Assembly (NCBI GenBank): GCA_028289455.1
Contig: JANQPN010000033.1
Location: forward strand, 58,981-122,980
Length of the DNA: 64,000 nt
Direction: 5' to 3'
DNA from: Wenzhouxiangellaceae bacterium
Lineage (GTDB): Bacteria > Pseudomonadota > Gammaproteobacteria > Xanthomonadales > Wenzhouxiangellaceae
This document shows positions 33,301 through 43,345 of this stretch, in pieces (within the stretch, counting starts at the first letter, position 1; each line of letters opens with the position of its first letter). The notes beneath the pieces were generated by a model that worked only from the letters and a program-made list of their open reading frames with translations, made no database searches and had not been told where the DNA came from. The translations under genes and the position numbers were made by a program.

Positions 33301-36165
33301 ATGACTAAAAATCTGCTGAGTTTATTGACTGCTGCGGCAACGCTTTTATTGGTTGCCTGTTCTGAGGAAGCACCACAGAGTGAGCCGCCGGCAGCCGCTT
33401 CCGATGCTGCCCAGGAACAACCTGCACTAAGTATTGAATTCGAGAAATATCAGCTTGCCAATGGACTGCAGGTGGTGCTGCATGTGGATAAGTCTGACCC
33501 GGTGGTGGCTATTAATCTGGCTGCCCATGTCGGCTCCAGCCGTGAAATCCCGGGCCGTACCGGCTTCGCCCATTTATTTGAACATCTGCTGTTCCTGGAT
33601 TCAGAGAACCTGGGCTATGGCGGGCTGGATGAGATGAACACCAGAATCGGCGGTGCCGGTACCAATGGATTTACCACACCGGATATGACTCAATATTTTC
33701 AATCTGTACCGGCTGATGCCCTGGAAAAGATTATCTGGGCCGAAGCTGACAAGCTGGGCTTTTTTATCAATACCGTTACTCAGCCGGTGGTTGATAATGA
33801 AAAACAGGTGGTCAAAAACGAGAAACGCCAGTTCATCGACAATCAACCCTATGGGCACAATCTGGCGGTGATCGGTAAGGCGATGTATCCGGCAGATCAT
33901 CCCTACAGCTGGCAGGTTATCGGCAGCCTGGCTGATTTGGACGCCGCAACGCTACAGGATGTTAAGGACTTCTTCCACCGCTGGTATGTACCCAATAATG
34001 TCACGCTTAGCCTGGCCGGTAATTTTGATCCGGCCCTGGCAAAAACCCTGATAGAAAAATATTTCGGCGAGATACCCAGAGGGGAAGAAGTACCTGCACG
34101 ACAGATTCGCAGAGCCATGCTGGATGAAACTGTTTCACTGATGCATGAAGACAACTTTGCCACCGTCCCTCAATTAACCATAGCCTGGCCGGGTGTTGAA
34201 CAATATCACTCGGACAGTTATGCACTGAACATTCTGGCGGACTATTTAGGCACCGGGAAACGCGCACCGTTTAATCAGGTACTGATAGATGAAGCCCAGC
34301 TGACCTCTGAGGTTACTTTCACACATATCGTAAAAGAATTATCGGGCGAGTTTTACCTGCAGATCAGTGCCAGCGCTGACGGCGATCTGGATGATTTACC
34401 CTCAGCCATCCAGGATGGCTTTACACGCTTTGAGGAAAACGGCATCTCCGAAGCTGATTTGAACCGCATCAAAGCCGGTCTGGAAGTGTCATTTTATGAT
34501 CGGATGCAAAGCGTGCTCAGCAAAGCCATTCAACTCAGCGAATACAATACCTTTACCGGTGACCCCGGATTTTTCAGCAGGGAAATTGCCGGCATACAGG
34601 CGGTAACGCCACAGGACATCATGCGGGTATATGAGACCTATATCAAAAATCAGCATCATGTACTGACCAGTTTTGTACCGGCCGGACAACCTGAACTGGC
34701 GCTGGACGGTGCGCAATTGGCAGCGGTGGTGGAAGAAGCCATTATCCAGGGCGCTGAAGCCCAGGTTGATTACGATCCTACCCAACGTACCTTCGAACCC
34801 ACACCATCCAGTTTCGACCGGAGTATTGAGCCGCCGTTTGGTGCGCCCTACACCCTGCCTACACCGCAAGTCTGGCGCAGCCGGTTGGATAACGGCGTCG
34901 AAATCCATGGCATTCAGAACACCGAGACACCTTTGATATATTTCACGCTGAATATTGATGCCGGGAGGTACCGGGGTGATCCGGCCAAACCCGCCGTAGC
35001 TGCTCTGACGGCAGATTTACTGCAAAAAGGCACTGCACACCGCTCTACTGGAGAGCTGGAAGATGCCATAAAAGCATTAGGCTCGGAAATCACTATCAGT
35101 ACCGATGTGAATTACACCACGATTCTCGGCAGCACACTGGCCAGGAACTTTGATGCCACCATTGCCCTGCTGGAGGAAATGCTGCTGGAGCCGCGCTGGG
35201 ATCAGACAGAATTTGAGTTATTGAAGCGGCGTACGCTTGACCAGCTGGACCAGTCCGCAGGCGACCCCAACGCCATTGCCGAGCGGGAATCAGCCAGACT
35301 GACTTATCCCGAAGGGCATATTCTGAGCTTTACAGATTACGGTAACCGGGCACAATTGGAAGCGGTCAGCCTGGATGACCTGCAGGCATTTTATGCACTG
35401 AATTATTCACCGGCTAATGCCAGTCTGCAGATTGCAGGGGAAGCAACTGCGGAAAGCACCCGACAGGCATTCGCGGGAATCAGTTCGCGCTGGAATACTC
35501 CTGCCCCGACGGCCGTGCCATTGACGCCAGCCCGTCAGGTGGAATCATCAAGAATCTACTTTTACGATATTCCCGGTGCCAAACAGTCAATTCTGAACAT
35601 ACAACGCCCCTCACTGTCAGCGGTTGACCCGGACTACCCGCTGGCCAACGCGATCAATTTTTTACTGGGCGATATCTATACATCCCGGCTGAACACCGAG
35701 CTGCGCGTCAACAGAGGTTATACCTATGGAATCCGATCACGCTTTACAGGTGATAAAAACGCAGGCTTCTTTACCATTGGCACCAGCGTGCGTTCCAATG
35801 TCACCAGGGAATCCATGGAGTTAATCCGTGATATCGTCGCCAGCTATGGACCGGAATTCAGTGAAGCTGATCTGAGAACATTGAAAGATGCGTTACTGCG
35901 CGGGCAGGCCCGGCAAAATGAAACCCTCACGGCTAAGCTGAGCATGCTTGGAGATATCGCCGATTTAGACTATCCGGATAATTATCAGGCTCAAGATGCT
36001 GAACGCATTGCCAACATGACTTTAGCGGAATTCAAACGACTGGCAGAGACTTATCTGCGCCCTGACGCGATGAGCTGGCTGGTGGTCGGTGATGCAGAAA
36101 CGCAGGCGGGCCGGCTGACCGAGCTGGGCTTTGGTGAACCGGTCTTATTGCCAGAAGCAGAATAG
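33301..36165 (+). CDS. M16-family zinc peptidase, lipoprotein
   Basis: A 954-residue peptidase. Residues 1-20 form a lipoprotein signal with C20 as the lipid attachment site. The inverted zinc motif H91-x-x-E94-H95 (FAHLFEHLLFL) is present with the downstream acidic helix NEKQVVKNEKRQ. The protein holds two M16 halves. The second half (from about 520) lacks the zinc motif, as in other pitrilysin-like proteins. It is probably anchored in the periplasm or outer membrane. Monocistronic, with a hairpin after the stop. Confidence 0.87.
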   Translation: MTKNLLSLLTAAATLLLVACSEEAPQSEPPAAASDAAQEQPALSIEFEKYQLANGLQVVLHVDKSDPVVAINLAAHVGSSREIPGRTGFAHLFEHLLFLDSENLGYGGLDEMNTRIGGAGTNGFTTPDMTQYFQSVPADALEKIIWAEADKLGFFINTVTQPVVDNEKQVVKNEKRQFIDNQPYGHNLAVIGKAMYPADHPYSWQVIGSLADLDAATLQDVKDFFHRWYVPNNVTLSLAGNFDPALAKTLIEKYFGEIPRGEEVPARQIRRAMLDETVSLMHEDNFATVPQLTIAWPGVEQYHSDSYALNILADYLGTGKRAPFNQVLIDEAQLTSEVTFTHIVKELSGEFYLQISASADGDLDDLPSAIQDGFTRFEENGISEADLNRIKAGLEVSFYDRMQSVLSKAIQLSEYNTFTGDPGFFSREIAGIQAVTPQDIMRVYETYIKNQHHVLTSFVPAGQPELALDGAQLAAVVEEAIIQGAEAQVDYDPTQRTFEPTPSSFDRSIEPPFGAPYTLPTPQVWRSRLDNGVEIHGIQNTETPLIYFTLNIDAGRYRGDPAKPAVAALTADLLQKGTAHRSTGELEDAIKALGSEITISTDVNYTTILGSTLARNFDATIALLEEMLLEPRWDQTEFELLKRRTLDQLDQSAGDPNAIAERESARLTYPEGHILSFTDYGNRAQLEAVSLDDLQAFYALNYSPANASLQIAGEATAESTRQAFAGISSRWNTPAPTAVPLTPARQVESSRIYFYDIPGAKQSILNIQRPSLSAVDPDYPLANAINFLLGDIYTSRLNTELRVNRGYTYGIRSRFTGDKNAGFFTIGTSVRSNVTRESMELIRDIVASYGPEFSEADLRTLKDALLRGQARQNETLTAKLSMLGDIADLDYPDNYQAQDAERIANMTLAEFKRLAETYLRPDAMSWLVVGDAETQAGRLTELGFGEPVLLPEAE

Positions 36166-36167
36166 CC

Positions 36168-36188
36168 GGATCAGCCTGGGGCTGATCC
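36168..36188 (+). terminator. Hairpin after the M16 peptidase gene
   Basis: Perfect 9-bp stem GGATCAGCC / GGCTGATCC with a 3-base loop, followed by TT. It sits between convergent genes and could serve both. Confidence 0.55.
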
Positions 36189-36211
36189 TTCAGACATTGC
36201 CGAATTCCTGC

Positions 36212-36613
36212 TCAGGCTGCCGCGGCAGCCGGCAAATCGGCGGTGGTTTCCTGGAATATTGGCTGACTGTTTTGTGACGGCTGCAGCTTACCTTTAACCC
36301 GCACTTCGGCGTACTTCAGCATTTCCAGCACTTCTTCAGACTTCAGCGGATAATGCAGGCAGATTTCCCATTCCGGTGATCCTTCCGCTTGCCTGGTCAC
36401 CGGAACAATCAGACGATTCCTGTGTTGCTGAGTGGCCGCCAGGCTGTTGCCGGCCTGGCTGTCGCCATCGACCAGTACCACCTTGGCGCCTTCATCAACC
36501 CACTGCCATTGGCTGCTGCTGTAAGTCTGCAGCACCAGCAGAATGTTCTTCAGCATAATCACATGACGATTGGCCAGCCCTTCATGTCCAATGGTTAAAA
36601 AATCGCTTCTCAT
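36212..36613 (-). CDS. Protein of unknown function
   Basis: A 133-residue soluble protein. It contains HVIMLKNILLVLQTYSSSQW and AKVVLVDGDSQAGN, and an alanine-rich tail (DLPAAAAA). It has a weak receiver-like or nucleotide-fold feel, but no family can be named. Starts ATG 36613 or the internal 36556 are both possible. Confidence 0.6.
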   Translation of the reverse strand: MRSDFLTIGHEGLANRHVIMLKNILLVLQTYSSSQWQWVDEGAKVVLVDGDSQAGNSLAATQQHRNRLIVPVTRQAEGSPEWEICLHYPLKSEEVLEMLKYAEVRVKGKLQPSQNSQPIFQETTADLPAAAAA

Positions 36614-36815
36614 GTTTCAACTCCTGGTATTTTTCACCGGCTGGGCATTACGTCCCTGTTGCTGACAACCAGATTTGGTAATTGGTTCATGCTCAGGTTA
36701 AGCACTGGCCAATTGAATAACCTTCCCGAAACCTTCCGGTTGAAATTCAGGCAGATTAAATGGATTCAGGGACTGGGTGAATGTGTAAAAATAGCGTTTT
36801 TGATCCAATAGATTG

Positions 36816-37067
36816 ATGGCCAAACCCAACAAAAAAGGACCAGTCAGAACCGTTGATATTGCCTGTGCTTCCTGCAGGACACCGTTGTTTCGTTACCGCA
36901 AGGGCGGTAAGGGTTCACTGGTGAAATGCTTCAAGGAACGGATCGTAAAAGATTACACTCAACAGCCCTGTATCTGCCCGGGCTGCGGTGTTCAGTTTGC
37001 CCGTGACACCTTGGTACGCGGGACGCCAGCCTATAAAATAATTGGCGGTAAAGTCACCTGCAAATAG
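36816..37067 (+). CDS. Zinc-ribbon protein
   Basis: An 83-residue basic protein with two CxxC knuckles (CASC near residue 16 and CPGC near residue 56) plus further cysteines. This is a likely zinc ribbon. It may bind nucleic acid, but nothing specific is visible. ATG 36816 is chosen over the adjacent TTG. Confidence 0.7.
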   Translation: MAKPNKKGPVRTVDIACASCRTPLFRYRKGGKGSLVKCFKERIVKDYTQQPCICPGCGVQFARDTLVRGTPAYKIIGGKVTCK

Positions 37068-37083
37068 TGAATTATCCGGGCAT

Positions 37084-37989
37084 TTATTTCTTTAAAAACT
37101 CCAGCAATGCCGGAATCACCAGCTCGTGGGCATCTTCCTGGATGTAATGCCCGGCATTATCAATCCGCAAAACTTCTGCATCGGGAAAATCCTTGAGCCA
37201 AAGCCGTTCCAAAACCGCTGGCGTGAATGCTACATCTTTCATGGGCCAGGCAATAAACACCGGTTTGTCAATAAATGCAGGGACCAACTGACTGTTGACC
37301 TGGTCCAGAAAATCACTGACGGGACCTTCCGGACCGGCGGGAATTTCACGTGGAAAAACCAGCATCGAGGTGCGTGATGACCAGTTGGGATGTGGTGCCA
37401 AATAAGCCGCTTTTTCAATTTCACCCAACCGTTGTGGATATACCAGCCCGGCCTTGAACAGAAATATCCTGATAAAGGCGTTCATGCCTTTGACCATGAA
37501 TTCGCCGATACCAGGGGTACGGAACAGGCGCAGCGGTAACGGCAATTCCACCTTGGCAGGCGGACGGTGCACAAACGTATTCAATACCGCCAGGCTGCGC
37601 ACTCTCTCCGGATGCCGCGCTGCCCAGGTCAAGCCGATAGGACCACCCCAATCCTGAACCAGCAGTGTTGCGTCCTGCAGATCGAGAGACTCCAGCAATG
37701 CTTCACAGCGGTCAGCATGCCGGGGAATGCGATACAGTGACGCGTCGTTGGGTTTGTCCGATCTACCGAATCCGAGATGGTCCAGCACCACTGCACGGTA
37801 ACCGGCATCTGTCACTGCCTTGATGAAGTGCCGGTACAGGTAACCCCAAGTGGGGTTACCATGCACCATCACCACCGGCCTCGCGTCGCGCGGCCCTTCA
37901 TCCACATAATGCATGCGCCCGTCAGCGCTATCAAACCAGCGTGGTGAGTACGGCCAGGTGCCTCCGAAAGTCCAGTCTTGAGCGGTCAT
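37084..37989 (-). CDS. Haloalkane-dehalogenase-like alpha/beta-hydrolase
   Basis: A 301-residue hydrolase of the haloalkane dehalogenase/OleB-like group. The oxyanion region is MVHGNPTWGYLYR (N45 near W48), the nucleophile aspartate is D113 in LVQDWGGPIG with W114 beside it, and the histidine is in DNAGHYIQED. Both halide-binding residues (N45, W114) are present, as in known dehalogenases, but activity on halides is not proven. The start is ATG 37989, after the long gene ends. Confidence 0.85.
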   Translation of the reverse strand: MTAQDWTFGGTWPYSPRWFDSADGRMHYVDEGPRDARPVVMVHGNPTWGYLYRHFIKAVTDAGYRAVVLDHLGFGRSDKPNDASLYRIPRHADRCEALLESLDLQDATLLVQDWGGPIGLTWAARHPERVRSLAVLNTFVHRPPAKVELPLPLRLFRTPGIGEFMVKGMNAFIRIFLFKAGLVYPQRLGEIEKAAYLAPHPNWSSRTSMLVFPREIPAGPEGPVSDFLDQVNSQLVPAFIDKPVFIAWPMKDVAFTPAVLERLWLKDFPDAEVLRIDNAGHYIQEDAHELVIPALLEFLKK

Positions 37990-37999
37990 TCGGGTTAGT

Positions 38000-40450
38000 C
38001 TAGCGCAGCTTCGCCGCAATCCCGGTTAAGGTCTGATGTAATGCCGCACGGCGTTTCCGGGTGGTTGCATTTCCATCACTGCCATCCAGGTTGCCGGCCA
38101 GCGATTCCAGCCGCTGTGCCAGATTGGCATCTTGTTCACCGCTTTGCAGGGCTGCTGCCGAGCGGCTCAAAGCAGCATCCAAATCAGCAGCCAGCGATTG
38201 CTCCAGCGAATCGCTGCGGTTCAGTTGATCGATATATGCCCGGGCCACCGCCGGCTCAGCAGGCCAGGTCACCGAAAACTGCTGTTGCGGATTGAACACA
38301 TCGCCCTGATCGGCCATGGTGGCTGCGATGATTTCGTTTTCACTCAGGTATTCACTCGGCATCAGCGAGAAAATATCCAGCCCGCGTGCAATCTCGGTAC
38401 CGTAAATATTGCCGTTATACCAATACGTCGACCAGAACCCGGCAAGCATCAATTGATCCTCATGAACCGGACCGCGATCGAAGTAGGCAATCTCAACCGG
38501 GTTGCTGGAATCGGTAAAATCGATGATCGACAGGCCGCCCTGATACCAGGCCTGCACAAAGATATCCCGGCCGGGAACAGGTACAACCGAACCGTTATGT
38601 GCCACGCAGTTTTCCTGTTCAACCTGTGGCGCAGGCAATTTGAAATAACTCTTGAATTCTAGCTTGCCGTCAACGATGTCATAAATCGCGTCTGCACCCC
38701 ATTCCTTCGGGTCGTAAGTACGACAGCGCGGTCGGCTGCCGCCGCCCCATTCATCAGTGAAAAGTACTTTGGTTCCGTCATTGTTAAAGGTTGCTGAATG
38801 CCAGTAGGCGAATCCGGTATCGGTAACGTCATCAATCCGGGTCGGTTTTAAGGGATCGGAAATATCAAAGATAATGCCGTTGCCTGAACAGGCGCCTGCA
38901 GCAATTTTGGCTTGTGGGAACACGGTAATATCGTGGCATTGATCGGTCTGGCGTGTCTCCTGGGTTTCGTCTCCATGATCACCGCCCTGCCAGAGACCGG
39001 CCAGATTCCCGGTTTCCAAATCCGCGAATACTGCCGGGCTATCGATAATCCTGGCCTTGCCCGGGTCATCAACGGGTATTTCTATGACATCAATGCGAAA
39101 CAGCGCGGTTCTGTTATCGCCGGGAATTTCACCAATACAGCCTTCCAGCTCTTCTTCTTCACGCACTGAGGAGGTACCTGAGTTGTATACGATAATCCTG
39201 CCGTTTTCATCCGGACCGGACACCACCGAATGGGTGTGTGAACCGCGGCAGGTCTGAACCTGGCCGACCTGTACCGGCCGTCTGAGGTCGCTGATGTCAA
39301 AGATGCGCAGACCACGAAAACGGTCGCTGCTGACATCTTCGGTAATGCCCTGCAGGCCACAGTCTATGCGTCCGCGTGTCTGTTCCACCGACATGATCAA
39401 CAGATCACCAACAATGGATACATCACCCTGGCCGCCGGGGCAGACCACCGAACTGAGCAGTTCGGGCACGCCATTGTCCTGCAACCGGTAGACATTAAAA
39501 CCGTGATAATTGCCCGCTACCATCTTGTCGCCGAAAAATGCCATATCGGTATTGGAAAAACTCAGCAAGGGTGACCGCTCACCCCATTCTGTCTCATCAT
39601 TGCTCTGATCATCATCTTCTTCGGCGCTGGCCTGCTCTTCGTTTTCCTCCGGTGGAACCTCCGGCCACAGTCCTGCGGGATTTTCCGGGTCGAAGAACCC
39701 TGGCGGTTTGGGCAACGAGGCAACCAGTTCCAGGTTCATAATCGCCTGTCCGGCATTATCAAAACCCGGTCTCAATCCCGCCCGGGCATCACCGGACAGC
39801 GTCACCAGTACGGCATTCATACGCTCGATTTCACTGGTCTGATCATTCATCACGTCATTGGTGAAATCGAACAGCACAGGATCGTAGGCCGAGCCCGGCT
39901 GTTCATGCAGTTCTTCCACCATCGTAACTGCTCCCTCGTGATGGGTAATCATGAGTTCCAGAAACAGGCGGTCGAAATCGGTTCCCTCCAGCCCGGCAAG
40001 TTCTGCCATTTGTTCCGGAGAGGCCATTCCTGCCATTTCGTGGGAGATATGCATTGCTGAATGTGCGGTGGGATCAGGTACCGCTTCACTCCGGTCGCGC
40101 AGCCATTGCTGCATGAATTGGATCTCATCGGCCTGTGAGGTGTTGATGCGTCCGGCGATATCCAGCAGTTCCTGCCGGTTGGTTCGCTCAGCCACCAGTT
40201 CGGCCATCTGCACGGCTTGATTATGGTGCGGGATCATATCCTGCATAAACAGCACATCATCAGGAGAGTAACTGCTTTTGGCAATTTCAACAGCCTGTTC
40301 AGCACTCAACTCACGGGCCGACTCACCCGGTGCGCCCGGCTGAATTATCGGCACCTGCTGCGTCATCGCACTGCTGGCAAAACTAAGCACAAACGCGCCG
40401 GCACAAACGCGCAAAAGTATTCTGGTAACGGAATCAGGATACGAGATCAT
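38000..40450 (-). CDS. DUF305-LVIVD fusion protein, exported
   Basis: An 816-residue protein with a signal peptide. Residues about 55-210 are a DUF305 (ferritin-like) domain with paired motifs FMQDMIPHHNQAVQMAELV and LMITHHEGAVTMVEELHEQP. Residues about 290-700 carry LVIVD-type beta-propeller repeats, for example DMAFFGDKMVAGNYHGFNVY, GLRIFDISDLRRPVQVGQVQ and GIIFDISDPLKPTRIDDV. It is exported and may be anchored outside the cell. DUF305 proteins can bind metals such as copper, but its function here is unknown. The 384-base gap upstream (40451-40834) is listed separately. Confidence 0.85.
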   Translation of the reverse strand: MISYPDSVTRILLRVCAGAFVLSFASSAMTQQVPIIQPGAPGESARELSAEQAVEIAKSSYSPDDVLFMQDMIPHHNQAVQMAELVAERTNRQELLDIAGRINTSQADEIQFMQQWLRDRSEAVPDPTAHSAMHISHEMAGMASPEQMAELAGLEGTDFDRLFLELMITHHEGAVTMVEELHEQPGSAYDPVLFDFTNDVMNDQTSEIERMNAVLVTLSGDARAGLRPGFDNAGQAIMNLELVASLPKPPGFFDPENPAGLWPEVPPEENEEQASAEEDDDQSNDETEWGERSPLLSFSNTDMAFFGDKMVAGNYHGFNVYRLQDNGVPELLSSVVCPGGQGDVSIVGDLLIMSVEQTRGRIDCGLQGITEDVSSDRFRGLRIFDISDLRRPVQVGQVQTCRGSHTHSVVSGPDENGRIIVYNSGTSSVREEEELEGCIGEIPGDNRTALFRIDVIEIPVDDPGKARIIDSPAVFADLETGNLAGLWQGGDHGDETQETRQTDQCHDITVFPQAKIAAGACSGNGIIFDISDPLKPTRIDDVTDTGFAYWHSATFNNDGTKVLFTDEWGGGSRPRCRTYDPKEWGADAIYDIVDGKLEFKSYFKLPAPQVEQENCVAHNGSVVPVPGRDIFVQAWYQGGLSIIDFTDSSNPVEIAYFDRGPVHEDQLMLAGFWSTYWYNGNIYGTEIARGLDIFSLMPSEYLSENEIIAATMADQGDVFNPQQQFSVTWPAEPAVARAYIDQLNRSDSLEQSLAADLDAALSRSAAALQSGEQDANLAQRLESLAGNLDGSDGNATTRKRRAALHQTLTGIAAKLR

Positions 40451-40834
40451 TGGTGGTTGGCTCCTGTATCAAAATTTGGATATTGCAGGCTTCTTGGGTG
40501 CTTGAGTTTACAATTTTCTCTGCACATAAAATTTAACCCAGCGATTGTAGCGGCAGTCGACATTCACTGGGCATTGACACTTTGGTTGACAGGATAACCG
40601 GTGGGAATAAAGAGATATAGACCCAAAGCTGCTCATGCGAATGCCAGCTCTGTTCACTTGCAGCCAGATCCTGCCAGTGTTTCGGCATAGTTTTTAATGA
40701 CAGTTCTGCATGTTGACAGACCGTCTGCCTTTTTAACCTCCTCATCACGTCATTCAACGAAAACCATCAAAATTTCCGAATGAGCCAAAGTCAATTTATG
40801 TTATAACATAACAAAAATATCTCAGGATGCACCT
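40451..40834. promoter_or_regulatory. Divergent intergenic region with a perfect 16-bp palindrome
   Basis: Between the DUF305 gene and the permease gene. The perfect palindrome TTATGTTATAACATAA (40796-40811) lies 23 bases before the permease start. A repressor bound there would cover the probable promoter (inference). The rest shows no gene. Permeases of this type are often controlled by PadR proteins, but no such gene is in the window. Confidence 0.6.
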
Positions 40835-43255
40835 ATGAATTTCGGAATCTTGAATATCTGGTCACAGCTGCGTATTGCCTCTCGATCGTTGATAAAACGC
40901 TGGCGAACCAGCCTCGTCGTAGTCATAACTCTAGCACTTGGAATTGGTGCCAATGCCGTCATTTTCAGTTTCATTCAAGGCATTCTGCTGCAGTCTCTGC
41001 CCTACCCCGATGCAGAGCAGCTGGTGCGCATAGAATCATTGCGTGGTGGCGAGTCGGGCCGTATTTCACTGAAGGATGTTGATGATCTGAAAGTTCGCAC
41101 CGGTCTGTTTCAGGATATTGCCGTCCACAGCGATGGCGATAGTGGTTACAACCTCAGCGGATACGGCCAGCCCGAAGAGATACCCGCATTGCTGTCCAGC
41201 CGTAATCTGTTCAGTGTACTGGGTGTGGATCAATCGCATGGCGGCGTCTGGCCGGAAGAAGGTGACCGGCTGCGCAACCACAGTGTGGTATTAGGACACG
41301 CCTTGTGGCAGCGTCACTGGGGCGGCAGCCTGGACGCCATCGATGCAACCTTGACCCTGGATGGTGCTGATCTCTATCGGGTTTACGGCGTTATGCCGCC
41401 CGGATTCGATTTCCCCGGTGGCGTGGACATGTACCGCTCCATTGCATTTATTGATCTGGATCACGATGACCGTTCTGCCCGCTACTACTATGGATTGGGA
41501 CGTCTGAATCCAGGCGTCAGTATTGCCCAGGCACAGCAGGCGTTGAACAATGCTGCACAACAGCTGGCCCGCGAGTATCCGGACAGCAATAATGCAATTC
41601 AATTCCAGATAACACCGCTGAAAGAATTGTATGTCGGTGACCTGCGGCCTTATCTGCTGCTGCTGCAGGCCGCGGTATTACTGGTGCTGCTGATTGCCTG
41701 TGTAAACATCGTGCACGTGCTGCTGGCCCAGGCCCTATCACGCAGTCGGGATACCGCCATACGTCTTGCGCTGGGTGCCGGACAACAGCAGATTTTGCGG
41801 CAGTGGCTGCTGGATTGCCTGTTGCTCAGCCTGGCCGGTGCGCTGCTCGCAGTGGTCGTGGCATACAGCGGTATTCATGTGCTGAAGCAACTGCTGGTGC
41901 TGGAATTGCCGCATTGGATAGATATAAGTATTGATACCGGGGTATTACTGTTTACTCTGGCAACCGCATTACTGGCCGGGCTGCTGACCGCCGTTGCGCC
42001 CGCCCGTCAGGCATCGAAAACAAGCCTGTTCGGCAGTATGGGATCAAGCAGCCGGTCTCAGGGCCCCGGGCAGGGTCAGCAGCACCGGCACCGGCTGATG
42101 GTGGTTACCCAGACCGGCCTGAGTATTTTGCTGTTGATCACCGCGGGGCTGCTGGTAAAAAGTTTTCAGGAACTCGAACGGGCCGATATGGGTTTTGATC
42201 CGCAAAACCTTCTGACCTTCCGAGTAAACCTGGGCTGGTTTGCCTATGATGAAGTAGAAGAAACCCGTAACTATTTCACTCAACTGGAACAGCGCTTGCG
42301 CAGTCTGCCCGGTGTTTCCGACGTTGCCTTCAACAGCAACCTGCCGCTGGGCGGCATCAATGAGAAACGTACCATTGCACTCCCGGATCAGTCGGATGCC
42401 CAGCGGGACAACAACCCGTTCATCAATATTAAAACTGTCAGCAACGATTATTTCCGGATGATGGGCATTGGAATGTACGCCGGGCGCTCTTTTGACGCCA
42501 CTGACCAGCCCGATGGCGTGGGCAGCGTAATCGTCAACCGTCGTCTGGCCCAGACACTGTGGCCCGATCGCAATCCAATTGGTGAACAGCTTAATGTCTC
42601 CGGATTCGATGACGCATGGCTGGAAGTGGTCGGCGTCGCCAATGATGTCAGCCAGACCGGTGTGGGAGCACGGCCTGAACTGGATGTCTATGTGAGCCAA
42701 TATCAATTCCCCGACCACAATGCTTTTGTACTGCTGCGGGCACAGACCGATCCGCAGACTTTAATGGCAGCTGCCAATCAGGCAGCGTTGAGTGTTGATC
42801 CAGACCAGTCCACCTGGCAACCCATCGTCATGTCCAGTCGAATATCCAATGCCATCTGGCAGGAACGGCTGGCCAGCCGCCTGGTGATGGTGTTTGCGCT
42901 GCTGGCGGCATTATTGACTGCCATTGGCATCTACGGCGTGCTGGCTGGTAATGTGCGTCAGCGTCAACGCGAAATTGCGGTACGACTGGCCATCGGTGCG
43001 CCTCCCATGTCGTTACTGCAGGCTGTGTTCGGCGACGCGCTGCGGATGGTGGTTGTCGGGTTACTGATAGGATTGGGTGCTGCAGTACTGGTCGCGCAAC
43101 TGATTAAGAACCTGTTGTACCAGACCAGCCCGCTGGATCCGCTGATTCTGATTATGGCCCTGATGTTTTTGCTGGTGGTAGCACTGCTGTCGGTTTGGGC
43201 ACCCGCCAGACTGGCGCTGCGCACCGAACCGGCGCTGATGCTGCGGCAAGAGTAA
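40835..43255 (+). CDS. MacB/ADOP-type ABC transporter permease
   Basis: An 806-residue permease with the MacB_PCD/FtsX two-half layout. There is an N-terminal span (SLVVVITLALGIGANAVIFS), a periplasmic domain, an FtsX domain with three spans, then a second periplasmic core and FtsX domain ending NVRQRQREIAVRLAIGAPPM and ALRTEPALMLRQE. This matches the duplicated orphan permease (ADOP) group. No ATPase gene adjoins it. The substrate is unknown, often lipoproteins or peptides. Confidence 0.84.
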   Translation: MNFGILNIWSQLRIASRSLIKRWRTSLVVVITLALGIGANAVIFSFIQGILLQSLPYPDAEQLVRIESLRGGESGRISLKDVDDLKVRTGLFQDIAVHSDGDSGYNLSGYGQPEEIPALLSSRNLFSVLGVDQSHGGVWPEEGDRLRNHSVVLGHALWQRHWGGSLDAIDATLTLDGADLYRVYGVMPPGFDFPGGVDMYRSIAFIDLDHDDRSARYYYGLGRLNPGVSIAQAQQALNNAAQQLAREYPDSNNAIQFQITPLKELYVGDLRPYLLLLQAAVLLVLLIACVNIVHVLLAQALSRSRDTAIRLALGAGQQQILRQWLLDCLLLSLAGALLAVVVAYSGIHVLKQLLVLELPHWIDISIDTGVLLFTLATALLAGLLTAVAPARQASKTSLFGSMGSSSRSQGPGQGQQHRHRLMVVTQTGLSILLLITAGLLVKSFQELERADMGFDPQNLLTFRVNLGWFAYDEVEETRNYFTQLEQRLRSLPGVSDVAFNSNLPLGGINEKRTIALPDQSDAQRDNNPFINIKTVSNDYFRMMGIGMYAGRSFDATDQPDGVGSVIVNRRLAQTLWPDRNPIGEQLNVSGFDDAWLEVVGVANDVSQTGVGARPELDVYVSQYQFPDHNAFVLLRAQTDPQTLMAAANQAALSVDPDQSTWQPIVMSSRISNAIWQERLASRLVMVFALLAALLTAIGIYGVLAGNVRQRQREIAVRLAIGAPPMSLLQAVFGDALRMVVVGLLIGLGAAVLVAQLIKNLLYQTSPLDPLILIMALMFLLVVALLSVWAPARLALRTEPALMLRQE

Positions 43256-43345
43256 CCAATCCGGGCTGCCGGGATTGTCACAACGGGCGTGGACTATCCG
43301 CGCCCGAAACCGGGCCGCCCCGGGAATCAGTGGTGACTCTAAACC

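Noticed and set aside
42044..42718. 224-codon minus-strand frame inside the permease gene
   Set aside because: Antisense shadow of a well-supported gene.
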